Positions 1-5,388 of a stretch of DNA of 6,128 nucleotides are shown here, one piece after another. Under the pieces are notes generated by a model, which was not told the origin of the DNA, did no database searches, and saw only the letters and a list, made by a program, of their open reading frames with translations. Source of the stretch: JBJXFY01 sp046155815 (lineage in GTDB: Bacteria > Verrucomicrobiota > Verrucomicrobiia > Limisphaerales > CAIMTB01); contig JBJXFY010000122.1 of the NCBI GenBank assembly GCA_046155815.1, positions 1 to 6,128 of the forward strand, written 5' to 3'. The translations under genes were made by a program, and so were the position numbers. The stretch's first letter is position 1. The number at the start of each line of letters is the position of its first letter.

Positions 1-44
1 CCATTTACACCGCGGCCGGAGGGTTCATGTTGCCGCCGCCATGA
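1..44 (+). CDS. Possible 3' end of an upstream gene (partial)
   Basis: One frame is open from the window edge and reads IYTAAGGFMLPPP before a TGA at 42-44. That stop overlaps the ATG of the next gene in an ATGA arrangement, which is common for translationally coupled bacterial genes. Only about 13 residues are visible, so no family can be recognised. The alternative is that no upstream gene ends here. A GGAGG at 18-22 followed by ATG at 27 would then give a five-codon leader peptide with the same stop. The sequence alone cannot separate the two. Confidence 0.4.
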   Translation, partial: IYTAAGGFMLPPP

Positions 45-1279
45 GGATTTGGATTGCGATGCTGCTGGCGCTGTCGTCGCTGGTTTCGGCGGCGCAAACC
101 CCGGCTGTTTCAGCGCCTGACGCAGAACCCGCCCCTACGTCCATTGCGTCGGCCGCGGCCCCGGCGCGTCCGGCGGCTTCGCCGGTCTCCGGCGCGGCCA
201 CGCCCGGCGTGGCGACGGCGCAGGCGGTTTCGACGCTGACGGGCGTGGCGATCTCGCCGCTGCTGGGCGTGGGGGCGGTGGGCGCATGGAAGTATTACCA
301 GACGCCGGAGCCGGAGCGCGGCCGGCTGCCGTGGTTTGCGCGGCCCTGGTTCTGGATTCCCGCGCTCGCGCTCGTGCTGCTGGCCGTGGTCAAGGACACG
401 TTCGGCACCGTGGTGCCCACGGCGCTGAAGAAGCCGCTGGATGTCGCGGAGGCGTTTGAAAACAAGGTGAGCGGCCTGATCGCGGCGGGGGCCTTCGTGC
501 CCCTCCTCATCGTGCTGCTGGGCGAGCAGCTCGTGAACGGGGCGACGCCCGCCGGTGCCGGCCTGGCGGCGATCTCGGGCGGCGACGTGACGCGCTGGCT
601 GCTGACGCCGTTCGCGTGGGTCGCCTTCGCCGTTGTGTGGCTGCTGGGGCACGCCATCAACGTCCTCATCCTGCTCAGCCCGTTCTCGACCGTGGATGCC
701 GGGCTGAAGCTGGCGCGCACCGCCCTGCTGGGCACCGTGGTGGGCACGTCGTTCGTGAACCCCTACTTCGGCGCGGCGTGGGCGCTGGTCATCATCCTCG
801 TGGCGGCGCTGCTGGCCGGCTGGACGTTCCGGCTGACGGTGTTCGGGACCGTGTTCGCGTGGGACCTCTCCACGCTGCGGCGGCACCGCTTCCAGCCCGC
901 GGCGGGCGACACGGCGGTGTTCCTGGCGCGTGAATATGAAAAAGCGCCCGTGCGCACCTACGGCCGCGTAACCCGCGACCGTGCCGGACGGCTGGTGTTC
1001 CGACACCGGCCGTGGCTGCTGCTGCCGCCGCGCGAGGTGCCGCTGCCCGTGGCGGAGTACTGCGTGGGCCGGGGCGTGCTGTACCCGGATCTGCTCTGCG
1101 TGCAGGGCGAATCCAGTGAGCGCATCGCCATCCTCCCGCCGCGCTACCACGGGCATGAGGAAACGGTGACGCGGCTGCATCGCCTCGACCCGCCGCGGGA
1201 CGTCGGCCTGCGCGCGGTGTGGGGCGGGATGAAGGAGCTGCTGGGCGTCCGGCCTGCGCGCGCGGCGCAGCCGATGTGA
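41..1279 (+). CDS. Conserved hypothetical multi-pass membrane protein with signal peptide
   Basis: This 412-residue protein is of unrecognised function. Residues 1-18 look like a signal peptide (MRIW, hydrophobic core, VSA-A). Residues 19-65 are a low-complexity Ala/Pro/Ser/Thr linker. Hydrophobic segments lie near 67-82 (weak), 103-118, 144-164, 187-213 and 242-275, the last possibly two passes. A conserved-looking polar stretch, KDTFG...ALKKPLDVAEAFENK (about 118-142), sits between the first helices, and SPFSTVDAGLKLART (about 213-227) lies between later ones. Residues 277-412 are a soluble basic domain with many Arg and Pro residues and short beta-like strands (VRTYGRVTRDRAGRLVF, RERVP-type turns). 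I believe similar proteins occur in Verrucomicrobiota and relatives as uncharacterised proteins, but cannot name a domain. The ATG at 41 is the only usual start codon in this frame near the left edge and it begins a signal peptide. No Shine-Dalgarno site is suitably spaced; the nearest GGAGG is 18 bases upstream. The gene converges on bioA. Confidence 0.85.
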   Translation: MRIWIAMLLALSSLVSAAQTPAVSAPDAEPAPTSIASAAAPARPAASPVSGAATPGVATAQAVSTLTGVAISPLLGVGAVGAWKYYQTPEPERGRLPWFARPWFWIPALALVLLAVVKDTFGTVVPTALKKPLDVAEAFENKVSGLIAAGAFVPLLIVLLGEQLVNGATPAGAGLAAISGGDVTRWLLTPFAWVAFAVVWLLGHAINVLILLSPFSTVDAGLKLARTALLGTVVGTSFVNPYFGAAWALVIILVAALLAGWTFRLTVFGTVFAWDLSTLRRHRFQPAAGDTAVFLAREYEKAPVRTYGRVTRDRAGRLVFRHRPWLLLPPREVPLPVAEYCVGRGVLYPDLLCVQGESSERIAILPPRYHGHEETVTRLHRLDPPRDVGLRAVWGGMKELLGVRPARAAQPM

Positions 1280-1289
1280 CGAGCCCGGG

Positions 1290-1308
1290 CCGCGCCGGTG
1301 CGGCGCGG
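1290..1308. terminator. GC-rich hairpin between convergent genes
   Basis: CCGCGCC (1290-1296) and GGCGCGG (1302-1308) are perfect 7-bp inverted arms around a 5-base loop, starting 10 bases after the stop of the membrane protein gene. There is no T-tract, so it is not a textbook intrinsic terminator. Its position in the 65-base convergent spacer suggests a bidirectional stop or 3'-end stabiliser. In such GC-rich DNA a chance hairpin is possible. Confidence 0.45.
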
Positions 1309-1319
1309 GGGCACCCTCG

Positions 1320-1336
1320 TGCGACGGGGCGTCGCA
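1320..1336. terminator. Second small hairpin downstream of bioA
   Basis: TGCGAC (1320-1325) and GTCGCA (1331-1336) form perfect 6-bp arms around a GGGGC loop, just beyond the bioA stop at 1345. It lacks a T-rich tail. Together with the hairpin at 1290-1308 it fills most of the spacer between the two convergent genes and may help end the bioFA transcript. The evidence is structural only. Confidence 0.35.
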
Positions 1337-1344
1337 GCCAGCGG

Positions 1345-2778
1345 TCAGCCCAGCACCTCGGCCACCGCGTCGGCCAGCGCGGCCACCATCCGTCGGACCT
1401 GGGCGGGCGTGGTGCAGTAGGGCGGCATCACGACAATCACGCTGCCGATGGGCCGGGTGAGCACGCCGCGGCGGGCCATCGCCTCGCCGACGCGCAGGCC
1501 GGCGCGCTCGCCGAGGTCGTAGGGCTCGCGCGTCCGCCAGTCGCGGACAAGCTCGACGCCGGCGGCCAGTCCGACCTGGCGGACGTCGCCAACCTGCGGC
1601 AGTGCCCAGAGGGCCTGGAGTTCCCCGCGCAGCGCGGCTTCGAGGCGGCGGCGGGCGGACAGCGAGGCGCGCGTGTGCAGGAGGCGCAGGCTTTCGCGGG
1701 CGACGGCCGCCCCGAGCGGGTTCGCCGTGTAGCTGTGGCCGTGGAAGAAGGTCTTGAACTCCGCGTACTCGCCGAGAAAGGCATCAAAGACGGCTGGCGT
1801 GGTGAGCGTGGCGGCCATCGGCAGGTAGCCGCCGGTGAGGCCCTTGGCGAGGCAGAGGAAGTCGGGCTGCACGCCCGCGGCGTGGGAGGCGAAGAGGTTC
1901 GCGGACGAGGAGGACGAGGACGAGCACGACGGGACCGCCCGGCCGAAGCCGGTCATGACTTCGTCCGCGAGGAGCAGCGCGCCGTGGCCGCGGGCGAGTT
2001 CCGCCACGCGCGTGAGCCAGCCGGCGGGCTGCGGGATCATGCCGGCCGCGCCCTGGATCCCGGGCTCGAAGACAAAGCCGGCGTACGGCGCGCCGCGCTT
2101 CGCCTGCCGCGCGAGCCGGCGCTCGACGTGGCCCACGCATTCCCAGCCGCATCGGCGGTACTCGCGGGCGTCGGCGCGCTCGGGGCGGGCGCGGTTGAAG
2201 GGGCAGCGGTAGCAGTACGGGGCCATCACGCGGTCGGCCTGGAACAGCAGGCCCTTGAAGCCGCGGTGGAAGAGGTCGCTGTAGCCGACGGACATCGCGC
2301 CCACGGTGTCGCCGTGGTACGCGCCCTCGAGCGCGAGGAAGCGCGGCCCCGGCCGCGGCCCGCGCGTGCGGCGGGCGAACTCGTACGCGAGCTTCAGCGC
2401 CGCCTCGAGGGAGGTGGAGCCGTCGTCGGAGAAGAAGACCTTGGCCAGATGCGGACTGCGGACTGCGGATTGCGGAATGGCGGCGCGGACCAACTCAGCG
2501 GCGAGGCGGGCGGCGGGTTCGTTGGCGAGGCCGAGGGCGGAGCAGTGGGCGAGCTTCGCGAGCTGCCGCGTCAACGCGGCGTCGAGCCGCGGATGGCGAT
2601 GGCCGTGGAGGTTGGTCCAGATGGAGCTGTTGGCGTCAAGGTACTCCCGGCCCCGCGCGTCCCGCAGCACCGCGCCGCGGCCGGACGTGATGACGATGGG
2701 CTCGCGCCGCAGCCAGTCGCGCATCTGGGTGAACGGATGCCAGACATGGGCGTGGTCGAGCTGGGCGACGGAGGGCAC
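1345..2778 (-). CDS. bioA: Adenosylmethionine-8-amino-7-oxononanoate aminotransferase (BioA)
   Basis: BioA is a cytosolic PLP-dependent class III aminotransferase. It transfers an amino group, classically from S-adenosylmethionine, to 8-amino-7-oxononanoate, giving 7,8-diaminononanoate in biotin synthesis. From a GTG at 2778 it is 477 residues. Visible landmarks in this numbering are HVWHPFTQM near the N-terminus, SDDGSTSLEAALKLA, GAYHGDTVGAMSVG, the cofactor-binding DEVMTGFGR, the PLP lysine in LCLAKGLTGG (K312), and FHGHSYTANPLGAAVA. An ATG at 2856 would add 26 Arg/Pro-rich residues lying within the bioF 3' end, which look like out-of-frame noise, so I prefer the GTG, 22 bases after bioF. 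Neither start has a clear Shine-Dalgarno site. The protein is longer than the usual 420-450 residues, partly from two tracts: about 7 extra residues before HLAKVFF, and a Ser-rich insertion after GFGR. Four cysteines (CYRC...CGWEC, residues 189-214) form a CxxC/CxxxC pair. Family assignment is secure; full activity is not. Confidence 0.95.
   Translation of the reverse strand: MPSVAQLDHAHVWHPFTQMRDWLRREPIVITSGRGAVLRDARGREYLDANSSIWTNLHGHRHPRLDAALTRQLAKLAHCSALGLANEPAARLAAELVRAAIPQSAVRSPHLAKVFFSDDGSTSLEAALKLAYEFARRTRGPRPGPRFLALEGAYHGDTVGAMSVGYSDLFHRGFKGLLFQADRVMAPYCYRCPFNRARPERADAREYRRCGWECVGHVERRLARQAKRGAPYAGFVFEPGIQGAAGMIPQPAGWLTRVAELARGHGALLLADEVMTGFGRAVPSCSSSSSSSANLFASHAAGVQPDFLCLAKGLTGGYLPMAATLTTPAVFDAFLGEYAEFKTFFHGHSYTANPLGAAVARESLRLLHTRASLSARRRLEAALRGELQALWALPQVGDVRQVGLAAGVELVRDWRTREPYDLGERAGLRVGEAMARRGVLTRPIGSVIVVMPPYCTTPAQVRRMVAALADAVAEVLG
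1903..1929. repeat. Serine-coding short tandem repeat inside bioA
   Basis: The + strand shows an imperfect GACGAG-like repeat. In the bioA frame it reads as mixed TCG and TCC serine codons with one TGC, giving SCSSSSSSS. It lies directly after the conserved GFGR motif, where the family normally has a short TGxLFA link. About 11 residues appear to be added compared with E. coli BioA recalled from memory. Replication slippage is the likely origin. Confidence 0.75.
2450..2477. repeat. Four-unit 7-bp tandem repeat (TGCGGAC) inside bioA
   Basis: The four units are TGCGGAC, TGCGGAC, TGCGGAT and TGCGGAA. In the bioA frame (minus strand) they encode IPQSAVRSPH. In E. coli BioA recalled from memory, about 6 residues separate the helix ending in LV from the (L)xxVF strand; here there are 13. 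The excess of 7 residues equals exactly three 7-bp units (21 bases), so the frame is kept. Similar heptamer arrays are commonly seen between genes in many bacteria, so this one may be an intergenic-type repeat tolerated in a gene. Confidence 0.8.
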
Positions 2779-2800
2779 GGCAGGGGATGGGGTAGGGCGT

Positions 2801-3952
2801 CTAGGAGATGGGGAACAGGGTCTGCGCCAGCGCGGCGGCGAGGGCGGCAAAATCATCCGCCGTGTGCGCGGCGGTGGCGGTGAAACGGAGGCGGGCGGCG
2901 CCGCGCTTCACGGTCGGGTAGCGGATGGCCGGTACGAAGATGCCGCGGTCGCGCAGGGCTTCGGCGAGGGTGGTCGCGGCGGCGGCCTCGCCCACGGGCC
3001 ACACGGCGATCGCGCTGGCGGCGGGATCGTCCGGCCGGCGAAGCGCGGCGCGGAGGGCACGGATGTTTTCCCGGAGCCGCGCGCGACGGGCGGCGCCTTC
3101 GGCGGACTGGATCAGCTCCACGCCGGCGGCGGCGGCGGCGGCGGCGGCGGGCACCGGCGCGGTGGAGAAGAGGAAGCTGCGGGCGTGGTTCACGAGATGG
3201 TCCACCAGCACGTGCGAGCCGGCGACATAGCCGCCGGCGGCGCCCACGGCCTTGCCGAGCGTGCCCATCCGCACCTCGACGTGCGGGCCGGGGCCGAGTT
3301 CCTCCGCCAGCCCGCCGCCCCGCGGGCCGAAGACGCCGACCGCGTGCGCCTCGTCGAGCATGAGCCACGCGCCGTGCCGGTCCTTCACCGCGATCAGTTC
3401 GGCGAGCGGTGCGCGGTCGCCGTCCATCGAGAAGACGCCCTCCGTCACGACGAGCACGCGGGCGCCGCCGTGGTCGCGGCGAACCAGCGTGAGGAGGCGG
3501 TCGAGATCCGCGGGGTCGTTGTGCCGGAAGACGCGGAGCGTCGCGCCGCTGAGCCGCACGCCGTCCACGCAGCAGGCATGGGCGAGCCGGTCAAGCACGA
3601 CGAAATCGCCGCGGCCGACGAGGGCCGGGATGACGCCGAGCGCCGTCGCGTAGCCGCTGCCGAAAGCCAGCGCGGCCTCCGTGCGCTTCCACGCGGCGAG
3701 GGCGTCCTCGAGCGCGTGATGCGGAGGCAGCGAACCGCCGATGAGCCGCGCGGCCGTGGCGCCGGCACCGAAGTCGCGCGCCGCGCGGGCCGCGGCCTCG
3801 ACGAGCGCGGGATGCGCGGCCAGGCCGAGGTAGTCGTTGGACGCGAAGCCGTGCAGCGTGCCCGGCGCCGGCGCGGGCCGGAGCGTGCGGCGCAGGCCCG
3901 CGGTGTCGCGTGCGCGCAGGCTGGCGGCGAGGGTGGCGTCCATTCCGGTCAC
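2801..3952 (-). CDS. bioF: 8-amino-7-oxononanoate synthase (BioF)
   Basis: BioF is a cytosolic PLP enzyme of the alpha-oxoamine synthase family. It condenses a pimeloyl thioester (pimeloyl-ACP or -CoA) with L-alanine to give 8-amino-7-oxononanoate, CO2 and free carrier, supplying the BioA substrate. Its 383 residues match the usual length (about 384). Visible motifs are FASNDYLGLAAHP (36-48), GAGATAARLIGGS, FGSGYATALGVIPAL, the cofactor-binding DEAHAVGVFGPRGGG (D200, H203), and the PLP lysine K234 in GTLGKAVGAAGGY, followed by SFLFSTAPVP. The first codon used here is a GTG at 3952. An ATG at 3943, three codons in, is an equally good start (MDATLAASL), and neither has a convincing Shine-Dalgarno site. 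A GCC-type triplet run gives eight consecutive alanines at 269-276, a position where the family is helical and small-residue rich. The gene ends 22 bases before the bioA GTG, consistent with one bioFA transcript, and is divergent from the protease gene. Confidence 0.96.
   Translation of the reverse strand: MTGMDATLAASLRARDTAGLRRTLRPAPAPGTLHGFASNDYLGLAAHPALVEAAARAARDFGAGATAARLIGGSLPPHHALEDALAAWKRTEAALAFGSGYATALGVIPALVGRGDFVVLDRLAHACCVDGVRLSGATLRVFRHNDPADLDRLLTLVRRDHGGARVLVVTEGVFSMDGDRAPLAELIAVKDRHGAWLMLDEAHAVGVFGPRGGGLAEELGPGPHVEVRMGTLGKAVGAAGGYVAGSHVLVDHLVNHARSFLFSTAPVPAAAAAAAAGVELIQSAEGAARRARLRENIRALRAALRRPDDPAASAIAVWPVGEAAAATTLAEALRDRGIFVPAIRYPTVKRGAARLRFTATAAHTADDFAALAAALAQTLFPIS
3125..3150. 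repeat. GGC triplet run inside bioF
   Basis: There are eight GGC units plus two bases on the + strand, read in the bioF frame as an alanine run. Unlike the two bioA tracts it does not clearly lengthen the protein relative to the family, so it may be compositional drift in a helix. It remains a potential slippage site. Confidence 0.6.
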
Positions 3953-4089
3953 GCGGCCCAGCGTAGCCGCGACGGGGGTGGATTTTCCAACCTACGCTGC
4001 CGGGCTGGCGGTGGGGCGCTGTTCCGGGGTCTGGCCGCTTGCCCCATGGTCCGCCGGCTCTAGCTTGGCGTGGCCTCACCGCCGCCGCC
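3953..4089. promoter_or_regulatory. Divergent intergenic region between bioF and the S41 protease gene
   Basis: This 137-base spacer must hold promoters for both flanking genes. It contains an 8-bp perfect inverted repeat, CAGCGTAG (3959-3966) and CTACGCTG (3992-3999), bracketing the most AT-rich patch (GGATTTTCC) just upstream of bioF. A weak sigma70-like pair for the protease is TTGCCC (4039-4044) and TAGCTT (4061-4066), 16 bases apart, with ATG at 4090. For bioF a TTGGAA on the minus strand (near 3988-3983) could be a -35 box, but no good -10 follows. I see no match to the classical BirA operator (TTGTAAACC type). The promoter hexamers are guesses. Confidence 0.4.
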
Positions 4090-5388
4090 ATGAAGCGCCG
4101 TCTCGTCTCCGCCGCCGTCACCGTCGCCGTGCTGGCCCACCTCGCCCTTGGCCTGGGCATCTATTTCTCCGACGCGCACGCGGCGGAGCGCGAGGACGCC
4201 TATGCGGACCTGGCAATGTTTTCGCGCGTGCTGCAGCTCGTGCGGCGCGACTACGTGGACGGCCAGGACCTGTCGTACCGCGAGCTGATCCGCTCCGCGG
4301 TCAAGGGCATGCTCGGCACGCTCGATCCGCACAGCGAGTTCCTCGAGCCGCAGAACTACGAGGACCTGAAGACGGATACGGAGGGCGAGTTCGGCGGGCT
4401 GGGCATCACGGTGTCGCCGCGCGAGGGCGGGCCAGCGGTGGTGGCGGTCATTGACGAGACGCCCGCCGCCAAGGCCGGCATTGCCGTGGGCGACATCATC
4501 ACCGCCGTGGCCGGCGAGCCGGTGGAGCAGACGCCACTGGCCGACATCGTGCAGCGCCTCCGCGGCCGGCCGGGCACGACCGTGAAGCTGACCCTTCGGC
4601 GGCCCGCCACCGGCGAGGAGACGGAGCACGAGCTCACCCGCGCCATCATCCCCGTATGGACGGTGCTGGACCGGGACGGCCGGCGCGCCTTCCCGCTGCT
4701 GGGCGACGGCATCGGCTACCTGCGCATCGTGCAGTTCGGCGAAAAGACCGGCGAAGAGGTGGGGGAGGCGTTGAAGAAGCTCAAGGCGGCCGGGATGCGC
4801 GCGCTGGTGCTGGACCTGCGCGACAACCCCGGCGGCCTGCTCGAGGCCGCGGTCGAGGTGGCCGGGGAGTTCCTCCCGCCCGGACAGCTGGTCGTCTCGA
4901 CCGAGGGCCGGCACGCCTCGCAGCAGGCCGAGTACCGCGCGGCCGGCCGCGGGCGCTTCCAGAAAGTTCCCCTGGCGGTGCTGGTGAACGGCTCGACCGC
5001 CAGCGCCGCGGAGATCGTGGCCGGCAGCTTCAAGGATGTCGGCCGCGCCCGTCTCTTCGGCGAGCAGACCTTCGGCAAGGGTTCCGTGCAGAGCATCCTG
5101 CCGCTGCCGGACGGCACCGCGCTGCGGCTCACCACGGCCAAGTATTACACGCCCGCCCACGAGGTCATCCACGAGCAGGGCATCACGCCGCACAGCCTCG
5201 TCGCGCTCACGGACGAGGAGGTTCGCGACCTCTTCCTCCAGCGTTCGCCCGGCGGGCTGGATTCGCTGCCGCCGGCCGAGCGCGAGCGGGCCGCGCAGAC
5301 GCGTGACCTCCAGCTCGACCGCGCCGTGGATTACCTGCGCGGCATCATGCTCCTCTCGGCCCGCCGCCCGGCCGCGGAGGCGCCGTGA
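4090..5388 (+). CDS. Carboxyl-terminal processing protease, S41 family (CtpA/Prc-like)
   Basis: This is a 432-residue periplasmic or membrane-anchored serine protease that cleaves proteins near their C-termini; substrates cannot be inferred. MKRR plus a hydrophobic stretch (5-26) and an AHA-A site near residue 31 form a signal peptide or anchor. An N-terminal helical part (37-95) contains DYVDG and the S41 hallmark GMLGTLDPHSEFL. A PDZ domain spans about 97-185 (GEFGGLGITV, GDIITAVAGEPV). The protease core has GIGYLRIVQF, LVLDLRDNPGGLL and NGSTASAAEI with nucleophile S305, then EQTFGKGSVQ with general-base lysine K330, so the Ser/Lys dyad is intact. The C-terminal tail (about 375-432) is polar. 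The ATG at 4090 is preferred over an in-frame TTG at 4039, because it begins directly at the signal peptide. There is no Shine-Dalgarno site, only GCCGCCGCC before the ATG. Its stop overlaps the tsaD start. Family is certain; the exact subtype (CtpA, CtpB or similar) is not. Confidence 0.95.
   Translation: MKRRLVSAAVTVAVLAHLALGLGIYFSDAHAAEREDAYADLAMFSRVLQLVRRDYVDGQDLSYRELIRSAVKGMLGTLDPHSEFLEPQNYEDLKTDTEGEFGGLGITVSPREGGPAVVAVIDETPAAKAGIAVGDIITAVAGEPVEQTPLADIVQRLRGRPGTTVKLTLRRPATGEETEHELTRAIIPVWTVLDRDGRRAFPLLGDGIGYLRIVQFGEKTGEEVGEALKKLKAAGMRALVLDLRDNPGGLLEAAVEVAGEFLPPGQLVVSTEGRHASQQAEYRAAGRGRFQKVPLAVLVNGSTASAAEIVAGSFKDVGRARLFGEQTFGKGSVQSILPLPDGTALRLTTAKYYTPAHEVIHEQGITPHSLVALTDEEVRDLFLQRSPGGLDSLPPAERERAAQTRDLQLDRAVDYLRGIMLLSARRPAAEAP
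5376..5380 (+). promoter_or_regulatory. Ribosome binding site of tsaD inside the protease gene
   Basis: GGAGG ends four bases before the GTG at 5385. It is the only well-placed Shine-Dalgarno match among the main genes here and supports the GTG as the tsaD start, with the site embedded in the last codons of the protease gene. Confidence 0.65.

Noticed and set aside
110..1180. Minus strand open frame (356 codons) opposite the membrane protein
   Set aside because: His/Arg/Gln-rich shadow translation without domains. The + strand frame has a signal peptide and coherent membrane helices.
2450..2477. Heptamer repeat as a CRISPR-like array
   Set aside because: Units are 7 bases and contiguous with no spacers, and they lie within bioA coding sequence.
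2779..2856. N-terminal extension of BioA from an ATG at 2856
   Set aside because: The 26 residues are Pro/Arg/Ser-rich, fall in the bioF coding region and stand before the normal BioA N-terminus (DHAHVWHPFTQM). The GTG at 2778 gives a normal start.
1219..2883. Long + strand open frame (554 codons) opposite bioA
   Set aside because: It is antisense to a clear BioA with all its motifs, is rich in Gly/Ala/Arg/Glu, and has no recognisable domain. High GC suppresses stop codons, so it is a shadow frame.
3125..3150. Poly-alanine run in BioF as a disruptive insertion
   Set aside because: BioF has the normal total length (383) and the segment following STAPVP is small-residue rich in the family, so nothing seems added.
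2306..4063. Long + strand open frame (585 codons) opposite bioF and the bioA 5' part
   Set aside because: Low-complexity Gly/Arg/Ala translation with poly-Gly from the GGC run; antisense to a full-length BioF. No start context or domain.
3953..4089. Biotin repressor (BirA) operator or a riboswitch upstream of bioF
   Set aside because: No TTGTAAACC-type half-sites are seen, and the spacer is too short and shows no riboswitch-like set of stems. Only a single 8-bp inverted repeat is visible.
4060..5193. Minus strand open frame (377 codons) opposite the S41 protease
   Set aside because: Antisense to an intact protease with its catalytic dyad; the composition is typical of GC-driven shadow frames.
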